A stretch of 18,199 nt of DNA. It comes from DATCRE01 sp964235605 (GTDB lineage Bacteria > Bacteroidota > Bacteroidia > Cytophagales > Cyclobacteriaceae). Below are positions 7,201 to 15,579 of the stretch, in pieces (the stretch's first letter is position 1; each line of letters starts with the position of its first letter). The position numbers and the translations under genes were made by a program. Location of the stretch: assembly GCA_964235605.1 (NCBI GenBank), contig CAXSCR010000074.1:1-18199 (forward strand), read 5' to 3'. The notes beneath the pieces were generated by a model, which searched no databases, was not told the origin of the DNA, and saw nothing but the letters and a program-made list of their open reading frames with translations.

Positions 7201-8853
7201 ATGAAAGTTTGGGGAAGGAACTTAGAAAAGCTGAAACGGTTCAAGGAAGTCTATAAGCATACCAACGTTCCCCATAAATGGGACCAAGATCCTGTGCTCT
7301 CACAGTGGGTTGAAAATATAAGAAACTCTAAACGAAAGCTTCCCAATGAATTGTTGGCAGCGTTAAAAAAACTAAAGTTTGATTTCGAATATAAATCAGA
7401 CAAGAGTTGGAAGAGTATGTATGCACAATTGAATCTCTTTCTAAAAAAGTATGGTCACACGTATGTCCCCGCAGATGAGGAATATAAGGAATTATTTGCT
7501 TGGGTGGAAAATCAAAAGGAAGTAAAGAATCAGCTACCCGTTAAACAAATTGCACTTTTAGATGAGTTAAATTTCGACTGGACGCCCATTAATAAAAAAC
7601 GAAGTAATTGGGAGTTCATGTATGGTGAACTAAAAAGGTTTAAAGAAAATTATGGTCATACAAAAGTGGTGGATACCGATAAAGAACATTATAAATTATC
7701 GATCTGGGTACATAATATCAGGGCTCGTTCACATCAACTGGACAGTGAGCAAAAGAAAAAACTGAAGGCTTTGGGCTTTCTATGGAAAGAAGATATTAGA
7801 AAGCAAGTGGAACAGCAGTGGCTAAACCAATACGGGGAACTTAAGAAATTTAAAAATCAGTTTGGTCACTGTAACGTACCTATTAAATGGAAGCCTAATA
7901 AAAAACTATCAGTCTGGGTTTCTGAACAACGTTTACGTAAAAAAAACATAGGGCTCCCTCCTGAAAGAGAAGAGTTACTTAACAAAATAGGCTTTTCTTG
8001 GAGTGAAGATCTGATCAAACAATACAATGATCAATGGAATGCTATGTTTCTTCGGTTGAAAAACTATAAAGCCAAATATGAGAGCATGAGGGTGACCGTA
8101 AAAAGAGACAAAGAACTTAAGTCCTGGATTTGGTCTCAACGAATCATGATTAAACAAGGAATGCTTTCTCTGGAAAAGAAGAAAAAACTTGAGTCCATCG
8201 AGTTTGTATTAAGGAATGTTCGAAAGAATTCGTGGGAAAAAATGTATAACGAGTTACAACAATACATGGAAAAGTTTGGAAAGGCCCAACCAGTTCCGAA
8301 AGTAAAGTATCCAAATCTTTCGCAATGGATAAATAGCCAAAGGCAATTGTATAGCAAAGGAACGTTGTCGAAAGAAAAAATAAAAATACTCAATAAAATT
8401 GGATTCATGTGGGCTTTCGAGCAACAGAAAAATGCATGGACAACGATGTACAAGCAGTTGATGGATTTTAAAAATACATTCAAGCATACAAATGTTCCAA
8501 ATAAGATTACGAAATATAAAAAACTAAGTGGCTGGACTGTGAGACAAAGGCATAAATGGAGGGCAGGAAATCTACCTGAAAGCCAATATCACCTTCTAGA
8601 TAAGCTAGGCTTAAGGTGGAATCCAAGTTTAGAGTTAAAGTTACGATGGGAAAATATGTTTGAGGAACTCTCTTCTTTTAAAAATAAATTTAATCACTTC
8701 AAAGTTCCAGCAAGCACCTACCCATCATTGGCCGGTTGGGTATCGAAACAAAAACAGAAATATAAAACAGGAAAGCTTTCAAAAGATGAAATCAAAAAAC
8801 TACAGGGTTTGGGTTTCGATTTAAACTTACGCTGGAGTTTGAAAAAATCGTGA
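7201..8853 (+). CDS. Protein of eight helicase-associated (HA) repeats, no helicase domain
   Basis: A 550-residue, highly basic protein made entirely of eight tandem HA repeats (Pfam Helicase_assoc type) of 66-72 residues: 1-68, 69-134, 135-205, 206-277, 278-343, 344-411, 412-481 and 482-550. Each follows the pattern W..MY.EL..FK..YGHT.VP, then L..WV..QR, then LL..LGF.W. Repeat 5 is degenerate (YESMRVTV in place of GHxxVP). Repeats 1, 5 and 8 lack the usual closing GF-x-W tryptophan. In known proteins such repeats follow a DEAD/SNF2-type helicase and are thought to bind nucleic acid; here there is no Walker A, DExx box or signal peptide. The start ATG is preceded by AAAGAAG and gives an intact first repeat, so the protein is not obviously truncated. 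A nucleic-acid-binding role is inferred. Confidence 0.88.
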   Translation: MKVWGRNLEKLKRFKEVYKHTNVPHKWDQDPVLSQWVENIRNSKRKLPNELLAALKKLKFDFEYKSDKSWKSMYAQLNLFLKKYGHTYVPADEEYKELFAWVENQKEVKNQLPVKQIALLDELNFDWTPINKKRSNWEFMYGELKRFKENYGHTKVVDTDKEHYKLSIWVHNIRARSHQLDSEQKKKLKALGFLWKEDIRKQVEQQWLNQYGELKKFKNQFGHCNVPIKWKPNKKLSVWVSEQRLRKKNIGLPPEREELLNKIGFSWSEDLIKQYNDQWNAMFLRLKNYKAKYESMRVTVKRDKELKSWIWSQRIMIKQGMLSLEKKKKLESIEFVLRNVRKNSWEKMYNELQQYMEKFGKAQPVPKVKYPNLSQWINSQRQLYSKGTLSKEKIKILNKIGFMWAFEQQKNAWTTMYKQLMDFKNTFKHTNVPNKITKYKKLSGWTVRQRHKWRAGNLPESQYHLLDKLGLRWNPSLELKLRWENMFEELSSFKNKFNHFKVPASTYPSLAGWVSKQKQKYKTGKLSKDEIKKLQGLGFDLNLRWSLKKS

Positions 8854-8906
8854 TAAGAAAAGGGCTTAATATTGGAAAACAAAGATAAACTTGTAAAGTT
8901 AATTGT

Positions 8907-8925
8907 TAAACCTTAGTTTATTTTT
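8907..8925 (+). terminator. Weak terminator candidate after the HA-repeat gene
   Basis: The short stem TAAAC-CTTA-GTTTA (8907-8920) is followed directly by five T residues. It lies 54 bp after the stop of the HA-repeat gene. The stem has only five base pairs and one GC pair, so its stability is doubtful. Confidence 0.3.
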
Positions 8926-9008
8926 CACACACTTATAAGAAATCACTGGAGATTAAAAACGTAGAGAAGGATGATTTATTAATCGAATTGTCAAAAAAAT
9001 TATACCTA

Positions 9009-9059
9009 TTAGTTTGTGGCTAATGATAGTTGGCTATACTATTAGTAAACACAAACTAA
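9009..9059. repeat. Imperfect 51-bp inverted repeat (cruciform)
   Basis: The outer arms TTAGTTTGTG (9009-9018) and CACAAACTAA (9050-9059) are perfect complements. Inside them CTAAT (9020-9024) pairs with ATTAG (9041-9045), and ATAG (9026-9029) pairs with CTAT (9034-9037). This makes 19 paired positions with small bulges and a TTGG loop. No T-run follows on the plus strand, so it is not a standard terminator. Confidence 0.6.
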
Positions 9060-9096
9060 ATAAGACATGCATGGAGGCGCGTATTGAACAATGAAT

Positions 9097-9116
9097 TAAA
9101 TGCTGCACAGCATTTA
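9097..9116. promoter_or_regulatory. 20-bp palindromic operator candidate
   Basis: TAAATGCTGCACAGCATTTA is a palindrome with perfect 9-bp arms and a 2-bp centre (CA). It sits 12 bp before a TAnnTTTG motif at 9129-9136, so it would overlap the -33 region of that promoter. This is the geometry of a repressor or activator site for a dimeric regulator. The binding protein is unknown. Confidence 0.5.
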
Positions 9117-9128
9117 CAATTGTCTATT

Positions 9129-9136
9129 TAAGTTTG
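9129..9136 (+). promoter_or_regulatory. Candidate Bacteroidota -7 box for the propeller sensor gene
   Basis: TAAGTTTG fits the TAnnTTTG consensus of the Bacteroidota primary sigma factor. It would give a leader of roughly 85-90 bases before the ATG at 9230. No TTG is seen at the expected distance upstream; that position is occupied by the palindrome. A second, poorer possibility is TTG at about 9140 with TAACTTTTG near 9160. Confidence 0.3.
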
Positions 9137-9229
9137 TCATTGTCCATGTAATCATTCGCTAACTTTTGCAATGCTTCTTTTGATTAATTAGGTTAGATTT
9201 GATCATACTGTATGCAATTCTTTTAGTGG

Positions 9230-12200
9230 ATGAATAAAATAATAACAAGGGCGTTAGTCCTGCGAGAAGTTTTCGGTATTAGTATTGTTCTTTTTTCATT
9301 AATACCCGCCTATTCCCAAAAGCTAAGATTTGACCACCTTTCTGTAAAGCAGGGCCTGTCTCAAGGAAATGTTTGGGATATTTACCAGGATAGTCTAGGT
9401 TTTATATGGGTGGCCACTGAAGACGGTCTTAACCTTTATGATGGCTATAATTTCACTATCTTCAGAAACATTCCTGAAGACTCCTCCAGCATTTCCAGTA
9501 GCAATACGCATAATATCGTTGAAGATAGACACGGTAATCTTTGGATCTCCACTCAGGATGGTCTCAATTATTATAATCGGAAATCAAACAAATTTATTCG
9601 ATATAAACATGATCCGAATAATCCGGGTAGTATAAGCGATAATGATATTGGTTATGTCTATGTGGATTCAAAAGCAAATGTTTGGGTGGGTACTCAGGAA
9701 GGGCTGAATCTTTTTAGTCATAGCACTGGTAAATTTAAGCGTTTTTTAAATGATCCCGAAAATAAAAATTCGCTTCCTGATCATGGCATTGAAACCATAC
9801 TAGAAGATAATATGCACCAGCTGTGGATAGGAACCACACAGGGCGGCGTGTGTATGTTAAATCCAGACAGTGCAACATTTACTACTTATAGACAGGAACT
9901 AGATGATGAGAAGACAACAATAAACATCAATAAAATTGTTTGTCTATTAAAGGACCGAGATCCCAAAAAGAATATTTTATGGATAGGTACCTTTGGGGGC
10001 GGTTTAAGTAAATTTGACCTGATCAACAGAACCTTTACTAATTATACAAGCATACCTGATGACCCAACAACCCTTGGTAATGGCGTTGTATATGGAATAG
10101 GGCAGGATGGATTGGGTAACTTATGGGTTGCAACAGATGGTTCTTTAAACCGAATGGATCCGGCAACTGGAGTCTTCAGTAGAATTAAACAGATTCAAGG
10201 CGATGAGAATAGTTTGGCAAGTAACATTGTTATGAAAGTATACTTTGACAATCAAAATCGAATGTTGGTTGGTACGCACTTTGGAGGCCTGAGTATATAT
10301 GATAAGGAAAAATATGCCTTTCAGCATTACCGCTTTAATACCTATGACGTAACATGCTTAAACAATAATAATGTTACCGCCTTCGCAGAAGATCAGGACG
10401 GAAGCTTTTGGATTGGTACGGATGGAGGAGGTCTTAATCATTACGACCGGAAAACCAATAAATTCACTAGTTATCCCAATGCAAGTTCCAATCCTAAAGT
10501 CCTGGCAGTAGAAAAAGATAGCAAGGGTGGTATTTGGACAGGGACGTGGGCCGGAGGCTTAAGCTATTTCAATCCGAAGACCAAGGAAATAAGACGTTAT
10601 GTGGAGGATCATAGTAGTCCAAGAGGGCTAAGTGATGGTAACATTTTCGATATTCTTGCAGATAGTAAGGGTAATATATGGATAGGTACTTTTGGCGGGG
10701 TTTTTTTTAAATACGCTCCTGAAACAGACGATTTTACCCAATACTATCACAACATTAATGATCCACATTCTTTCGCAGGCTCTGTAATTGTAAAACTATT
10801 GGAGGACTCTTATGGTAAGATTTGGGTAGCTACTGAACAGAAGGGTATTGATGAGTTTGATCCGGTAACAAATAAATTTACACATTATCCAGGTGGATCA
10901 GAGAAGGGTCAGCTAAGCAGCAATAGTGTGTTTGCTTTGTATGAAGATTCAAAAAGAAGATTGTGGGTAGGAACCACCGTTTCGGGATTGAATTTGCTGG
11001 ATCGGACAACCAAAAAATTTACGACCTATCGTCAAAAAGATGGATTACCAAATGATGGTATAAAGGGCATTTTGGAAGATAATGAAGGTAATATATGGCT
11101 GAGTACAAATAAGGGCATTAGCCGTTTTAATCCGGAAACGAAAGTCTTTAAAAATTTTACAGAAAGCGATGGTCTACAGGGTGATCAGTTCAATCGCTGG
11201 TCATACGAAAAACTTTCAACCGGTGAACTTCTTTTTGGAGGTACCAATGGATTTAACTTGTTTAGACCTGAAAATGTAAAATCTAACACAAAAATTCCAC
11301 CCATATATATCACAGATTTCAAAATATTTAACAAACCGGTACCTATCGGAGAAGATGAGGTGCTAACGAGGAATATTATTTATACCGATGAAATCGTGCT
11401 GGATTATTGGCAAAATGTAATTTCGTTTGAATTCGCAGCCTTGAATTACCGCCAAACTGAGAAGAACAGATATAAATACATTATGCATGGGTTTCAGGAT
11501 GAATGGATTGAATCTGGGTCAGAAAGAAAAATAACATATACAAATCTTAATCCGGGGGAATATACCTTCCTGGTAAAAGCCTCTAACAATGATGGTATAT
11601 GGAATGAGGAAGGAAGAGCTATAAAAATTATAATTGTGCCACCTTTCTGGAAAACCTGGTGGTTTTATTCTGCATGTGTAATGACGTTTGCATCTAGTGT
11701 TATGGTGTATGTTAATTATCAAAAGAAATTATCCAAGCGGCAAGCTGAAGAACTAAAAGCTATAATTGAAGAACGTACCGCAGAAGTTAAACAACAAAGT
11801 GAGGAAATAATCAAAAAATCTAAGCAAGAAAGTGTTAGCAATTGGATTACGCAAGGCCTAGCTTTAGTGAGCGAAACTATCAGCAGAAATAATAATGAGC
11901 TAACCGTAATGAGCAACGAAACACTTAGAAGTGTTGTAAAATATATAAATGCCCAGCAAGGTGTACTAGCGTTAGGCGTTAAAGATGATATAACCGACGA
12001 GCACCTTAAAATTTTTGCTACCTATGGCGTAAGCGTAAAAAACAAAATTGAGCGAATTGAAATAGGAAGCGGTATGTTAGGTGAAACTTATAAAGACAAG
12101 GAAAAGAAAACCTTAAACCAAGTGCCCGCTAACTACATCAAAATTGAATCAGGACTCGGCGAAGCAGTTCCTGCCAATATTGTCTTGTTACCTCTTAAAA

Positions 12201-12481
12201 CTGATGATGGTGATATTGTTGGTGTAATGGAATTTGCGTTTTTGCATGCTGTACCTGATGAAGCACAGGCATTTTTAGATAAAGTGTCTGGACTAATTGC
12301 ATTGAATATTTTTGCCGTTATTTTAAATCAAAAATCTGTTATAATTCTTCAGCAATCTAAAAATAAGGATATAATTCTTCAGCAATCTAAGGATAAGGAA
12401 GAAGAGTCTGCAAAACGCGAACTTGAATTGCAAAAAAGAATTGTAGCTTTAGAGGCTTCCTTACGAAACCGAAGATCATAA
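9230..12481 (+). CDS. Periplasmic two-component-type propeller sensor with GAF-like domain, lacking a kinase
   Basis: A 1083-residue membrane sensor. Residues 1-29 are a signal peptide ending in AYS-Q. Residues about 40-690 hold fourteen Reg_prop blades of the form LWIGTxxGGLxxFD, enough for two seven-bladed propellers. A Y_Y_Y domain spans about 725-803 (SFEFAALNYR, then ITYTNLNPGEYTF). One membrane helix lies at about 806-830, after FWKTWW. A cytoplasmic coiled coil (about 835-880), a GAF-like domain (about 887-1035) and a second coiled coil (about 1040-1083) follow. Hybrid sensors of this family normally continue into HisKA, HATPase_c, receiver and AraC domains; no H, N or G box is present here and the frame ends cleanly. 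Ligands of related propellers are often glycans, but there are no polysaccharide-utilisation genes nearby. It may signal through coiled-coil contacts with a separate partner. A 30-bp tandem duplication lies in the last coiled coil. Confidence 0.9.
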   Translation: MNKIITRALVLREVFGISIVLFSLIPAYSQKLRFDHLSVKQGLSQGNVWDIYQDSLGFIWVATEDGLNLYDGYNFTIFRNIPEDSSSISSSNTHNIVEDRHGNLWISTQDGLNYYNRKSNKFIRYKHDPNNPGSISDNDIGYVYVDSKANVWVGTQEGLNLFSHSTGKFKRFLNDPENKNSLPDHGIETILEDNMHQLWIGTTQGGVCMLNPDSATFTTYRQELDDEKTTININKIVCLLKDRDPKKNILWIGTFGGGLSKFDLINRTFTNYTSIPDDPTTLGNGVVYGIGQDGLGNLWVATDGSLNRMDPATGVFSRIKQIQGDENSLASNIVMKVYFDNQNRMLVGTHFGGLSIYDKEKYAFQHYRFNTYDVTCLNNNNVTAFAEDQDGSFWIGTDGGGLNHYDRKTNKFTSYPNASSNPKVLAVEKDSKGGIWTGTWAGGLSYFNPKTKEIRRYVEDHSSPRGLSDGNIFDILADSKGNIWIGTFGGVFFKYAPETDDFTQYYHNINDPHSFAGSVIVKLLEDSYGKIWVATEQKGIDEFDPVTNKFTHYPGGSEKGQLSSNSVFALYEDSKRRLWVGTTVSGLNLLDRTTKKFTTYRQKDGLPNDGIKGILEDNEGNIWLSTNKGISRFNPETKVFKNFTESDGLQGDQFNRWSYEKLSTGELLFGGTNGFNLFRPENVKSNTKIPPIYITDFKIFNKPVPIGEDEVLTRNIIYTDEIVLDYWQNVISFEFAALNYRQTEKNRYKYIMHGFQDEWIESGSERKITYTNLNPGEYTFLVKASNNDGIWNEEGRAIKIIIVPPFWKTWWFYSACVMTFASSVMVYVNYQKKLSKRQAEELKAIIEERTAEVKQQSEEIIKKSKQESVSNWITQGLALVSETISRNNNELTVMSNETLRSVVKYINAQQGVLALGVKDDITDEHLKIFATYGVSVKNKIERIEIGSGMLGETYKDKEKKTLNQVPANYIKIESGLGEAVPANIVLLPLKTDDGDIVGVMEFAFLHAVPDEAQAFLDKVSGLIALNIFAVILNQKSVIILQQSKNKDIILQQSKDKEEESAKRELELQKRIVALEASLRNRRS
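12341..12400 (+). repeat. 30-bp tandem duplication in the C-terminal coiled coil
   Basis: Copies at 12341-12370 and 12371-12400 share their first 20 bases, ATAATTCTTCAGCAATCTAA, and differ by only a few bases after that. The repeat is a multiple of three and adds a decapeptide, IILQQSKNKD then IILQQSKDKE, so the frame is kept. It lengthens the coiled coil without breaking it and looks like a recent slippage event. Confidence 0.85.
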
Positions 12482-12810
12482 AGTATACTAACCCAGATTA
12501 TGCATTATAGAATTGGAAAGGAGATTGACAGAATTAGAATGGTTCCAGAGTTCTAAGCACCATTCTCTACGCTCATATAATGCTAGCTTAAGTGTGAATT
12601 GACGGAGAAGTTTCATCTTCCAGTCAATGTTAGATGAATCAAATATTTTTAATTTTATAAAGTTGGTAAAATTTCAACCCAGCCTTTAACACTTGCGAAT
12701 TTGGTATTTGCCCAGTGATCTCGGTTATTATTCTTATTGCTGTGAATTTGAAAAGCTTATCAAAACCATATTCTTAAAAGATAATGCGAAATGCAAAATA
12801 AATTAATTAA
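12482..12810. other. Convergent intergenic region with two hairpins
   Basis: This 329-bp spacer lies between the ends of two converging genes. It has AGAATGGT (12536-12543) paired with ACCATTCT (12559-12566), and ATTGAC (12598-12603) paired with GTCAAT (12623-12628), the latter with an inner GAAG/CTTC stem. Neither is followed at once by a clear T-run, so they are only possible transcription-end structures. No gene was found in the spacer. Confidence 0.4.
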
Positions 12811-13968
12811 TTAATGATAAGCAGGCGTTACTTCAAAAAGCAAGAATTGAGTTTTTTCAAACGATTGAAAATTATTGTCGGTGATAAAGATTAAAGTCTT
12901 ATGCCCGTTAGGAAGATCAGGGCCGAATGTAACTCCTTCAACATTATCGATTAATATTTCTAAGTCATCCATATTCAACAGCAATCGCTTTTTCATAGGC
13001 TTAACAGGTGGGTTTTCTTTTAAAGAATTAACTGTGATTTCATTTTGTGCATTGCTAAAGTCTGCTATAAAGACCTTCACCGTACAACCGAGACGACCGG
13101 TTGAGTAAGATCGCTCAACAACTAATAATTGATTGTTTGCGATGAAAAGTATTTCTGAAATGCCATTAATCTTGAAAGCTCCCTTAGTCGACGGCGGATA
13201 AGCAACTGCCTCTAATTGATATGCATACTGTGCCGTATTTTGCTTCGTGCCCATATCAAACTGATAAATTCGTGTCCAGAAACTATCTCCAATTACATCA
13301 GCTCTGGGACCGTCTTCATAGAGAGGTTCTTCAATTGCTATGTACATTTTAGTAAAATACTTATTGAAGGCAATCCCTTCAAGTGCACCGTTTTGCCGCG
13401 GGCCTTTTTCTATATGCTGCATCACTAAGCTAGGAGGTAATGGAAAAGTACCTTCTAACTGTCCATGTACATTTGAAATATTAATCGAAGGATTGGTAAG
13501 TAAGGTTTGTTGCCCTTCGATTATAATGCGGTCACCCTCAGTTGTCCATATCAGTTGCCCTGTATTTGCATTGAAACGGATTCCTTCGGGGTCAATAGAA
13601 AGTGCATGATTTTCTTTTATAGATGGAAAGGATTGGCCATTTGCTTGAAGCAATGAAAGCACATCTAAGAATTGTACGCTATCAATGCCCATTTGTGAAA
13701 TATATATTTTAGCGGTGTAAAATCGGGCAGGATTAATTCGCGATCTATCGTCGCTTAATAAATAATAAAGCCCTTTTTTTCTGTCATAATCTATCCCAGA
13801 TAATCCACCGATGGTTGTTTCTTTAAAGGATTTGTTATGGGGAATAGTATATTCTCCTATAAAATTTAAGTTTGTAACAGTGCTATCATATTGTAATATA
13901 GAGCTCGACCAACTACATAAAGGTATTACGCAAAGCGCCATACTTATCATTATGAGAGAAAACTTCAT
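12811..13968 (-). CDS. Secreted esterase-like/phytase-like beta-propeller protein
   Basis: A 385-residue exported protein. Residues 1 to about 22 form a signal peptide (basic start MKFS, then a hydrophobic core). The rest matches the esterase-like activity of phytase family (Phytase-like, Pfam PF13449 type): GGLSGIDYD at 54-62, LLSDDRS at 70-76, DPEGIRF at 126-132, GALEGIAF at 194-201, INGISEILF at 267-275 and the closing VEGVTFGPDL at 343-352 with TDNNF at 363-367. These acidic EG and DD loops are the expected metal and substrate positions of the propeller. Length and both ends are normal. Substrate is not known; the family name is historical and phytase activity should not be assumed. A TACATTTG box reading leftwards at 14041-14048 could drive it. 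The gene 206 bp upstream on the same strand encodes a related protein. Confidence 0.85.
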   Translation of the reverse strand: MKFSLIMISMALCVIPLCSWSSSILQYDSTVTNLNFIGEYTIPHNKSFKETTIGGLSGIDYDRKKGLYYLLSDDRSRINPARFYTAKIYISQMGIDSVQFLDVLSLLQANGQSFPSIKENHALSIDPEGIRFNANTGQLIWTTEGDRIIIEGQQTLLTNPSINISNVHGQLEGTFPLPPSLVMQHIEKGPRQNGALEGIAFNKYFTKMYIAIEEPLYEDGPRADVIGDSFWTRIYQFDMGTKQNTAQYAYQLEAVAYPPSTKGAFKINGISEILFIANNQLLVVERSYSTGRLGCTVKVFIADFSNAQNEITVNSLKENPPVKPMKKRLLLNMDDLEILIDNVEGVTFGPDLPNGHKTLIFITDNNFQSFEKTQFLLFEVTPAYH

Positions 13969-14040
13969 TTTTCCACTATTAAGAATGTATTCGGTTCTTG
14001 ATTACTAAGTGCAGACAGGATAGTGCTTGCGTATTGGCCG

Positions 14041-14048
14041 CAAATGTA
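14041..14048 (-). promoter_or_regulatory. Candidate -7 box for the phytase-like gene
   Basis: Read on the minus strand, TACATTTG matches TAnnTTTG and lies about 73 bases before the ATG of the 385-residue gene. I see no TTG at the proper distance upstream, so support is limited to one box. Confidence 0.25.
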
Positions 14049-14174
14049 AAAATTGGCTCAATAGAAATGAACTTTCCTAAAGCAATATTTATAATTTAGT
14101 GAACCTATTAATCCCCTTGAACTTTAGAAAACCGCGATGCGGCCTGTGAAACCAGAGAAATAAGGTACAGACGG

Positions 14175-15086
14175 TTAGCTAGTGATAGATAATAATATTT
14201 TAAACAAGCGGCTTTCTCCTGTATCATTATCAGAAATTAAATGTAGTAAAATTTCAGAACCTGTTACTGATTCTACAGTTATGCCTTCTATTTTTTCGTT
14301 TTTGAAAATCGTATTAACGTTTGATAGATTAATCATACCATCTATCCTTAATTCATCATGCTGCATCTTACGGGATGCAGTTTTGATCCAACTTATATAA
14401 CTATCACCGATAACTCCATCATCATAGCTGTTGTCTGACGCTTCACTGGTTAAGGTGATTAATAACATATCCATTTCTTCAACATAGCACAGCTCAGACA
14501 ATCCGAGAACTTCATCATTATATTCAGCAGGAAATAATAGTTTGCTTATCAACACTTTTGCTTCCTCTTGATGCTGCCAAAAATTTCTTTCAGTGATTAT
14601 TAAATGATTGCTTGGGTTAGATCTATTACCTCTATTACCCAGAAGGAGGTCATTCTTTAACGTGCATACTCCTTCTAAATTAATTTCTTCAAGACCATTT
14701 AATTTTATCCGATTGATAAATACTTTTGTTTTATGAATTGAATTTTTTAACGTATTAAAATCCAGACCCTTTTCTGAAAACGGAATAATTATAATTCTCT
14801 TCCTATTTTTACGACTCGCTGATCCAATTATTAACAAATGGTTAGTCCCATCAATAAGCATAACAGCAGAACCTTCTAGATCTATTTTATCTGATTTTGG
14901 AATTCTTTTTTCGGCGAAATCGAATAAGTGTATAGAATCAATTTTGTTGTAATTCGCATCCAAAACAAGAATATGTGTTGAGTCATCGCCAATAAGATAC
15001 AACCTGCCTTCATGAAAATTAAGTGAAGACCCAGACGGAAAATCTGAAATTAGCAATGACTTTACTATTTGAATATTAGCGTTCAA
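14175..15086 (-). CDS. Cytoplasmic beta-propeller protein related to the phytase-like family
   Basis: A 303-residue protein with no signal peptide. It has repeated strand pairs with acidic loops: LYLIGDDSTHILVLD at 29-43, IDLEGSAVM at 68-76, INLEGVCTL at 135-143, GLSELCYVEE at 195-204, VIGDSYISWI at 225-234, EKIEGITVE at 264-272 and HLISDNDTGESRLFKI at 282-297. The EG loops, VIGDS and SDND-type ending recur in the neighbouring secreted phytase-like protein (VIGDSFWTRI there), so the two are probably distant homologues. It resembles a Bacteroidota domain of unknown function that I recall as DUF6929, but I could not check this. A perfect TACGAA/TTCGTA dyad at 15124-15140 sits about 40 bp upstream of its start. 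Function is unknown. Confidence 0.72.
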   Translation of the reverse strand: MNANIQIVKSLLISDFPSGSSLNFHEGRLYLIGDDSTHILVLDANYNKIDSIHLFDFAEKRIPKSDKIDLEGSAVMLIDGTNHLLIIGSASRKNRKRIIIIPFSEKGLDFNTLKNSIHKTKVFINRIKLNGLEEINLEGVCTLKNDLLLGNRGNRSNPSNHLIITERNFWQHQEEAKVLISKLLFPAEYNDEVLGLSELCYVEEMDMLLITLTSEASDNSYDDGVIGDSYISWIKTASRKMQHDELRIDGMINLSNVNTIFKNEKIEGITVESVTGSEILLHLISDNDTGESRLFKILLSITS

Positions 15087-15579
15087 GTTTGATTAATTTT
15101 TAGTATGGTTCAATTGTTAATCATACGAAGTTTATTCGTACAAATAAAATAAATTATTTTGTTCGTTTAAAGAGGATAAGATATGTTTTACTAATTGGAG
15201 AATACAGTAATGTGATTTGAGTAATCCAATACTAAAGGATCACAAACAGCAAAGTAGGAAGCGCCGTTTGTTTTAAGTAAAGATCTAATTCATGAGATTC
15301 TTTGCGGCTAATAGTTACTCCATTTTTACTAAACAGAGGAACTCTTAATAAAAATATAAATGCGAAGACGATTGCACTGGATTTGCAGATCGATAAGCAA
15401 TTAAAATTTAATACCTTCTTGTCACTGGAGTATACCAGGTATCGAGGCTTCATCGATTACTTAGAAAAGTAATTATTACAAAGCCAATTATGACTATATA
15501 CCGATCTATGCCTTCCATATGCAATACAAGAATTCAACTACCTATTTAGCCTTATAAAATTAAATATATATTTATAGTA
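15087..15579. other. Divergent intergenic region
   Basis: A 493-bp AT-rich spacer between divergently transcribed genes. It holds the 6-bp dyad TACGAA (15124-15129) / TTCGTA (15135-15140), a possible operator or 5' hairpin for the minus-strand gene. A 73-codon minus frame (15232-15453) has a hydrophobic patch but no other sign of being real. I see no clear promoter for the kinase that begins at 15580. Confidence 0.45.

Larger units (their letters stand above)
8854..9229. other. Structured intergenic region upstream of the propeller sensor
   Basis: A 376-bp stretch with no credible gene. It holds a weak terminator-like hairpin (8907-8925), an imperfect cruciform (9009-9059), a 20-bp palindrome (9097-9116) and a Bacteroidota-type -7 motif (9129-9136). 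The clustering of dyads in front of a large sensor gene suggests regulated transcription. Confidence 0.55.

Noticed and set aside
15232..15453. 73-codon minus-strand frame with a hydrophobic stretch
   Set aside because: No recognisable domain, no ribosome binding site, and sited in an AT-rich divergent promoter region; likely spurious.
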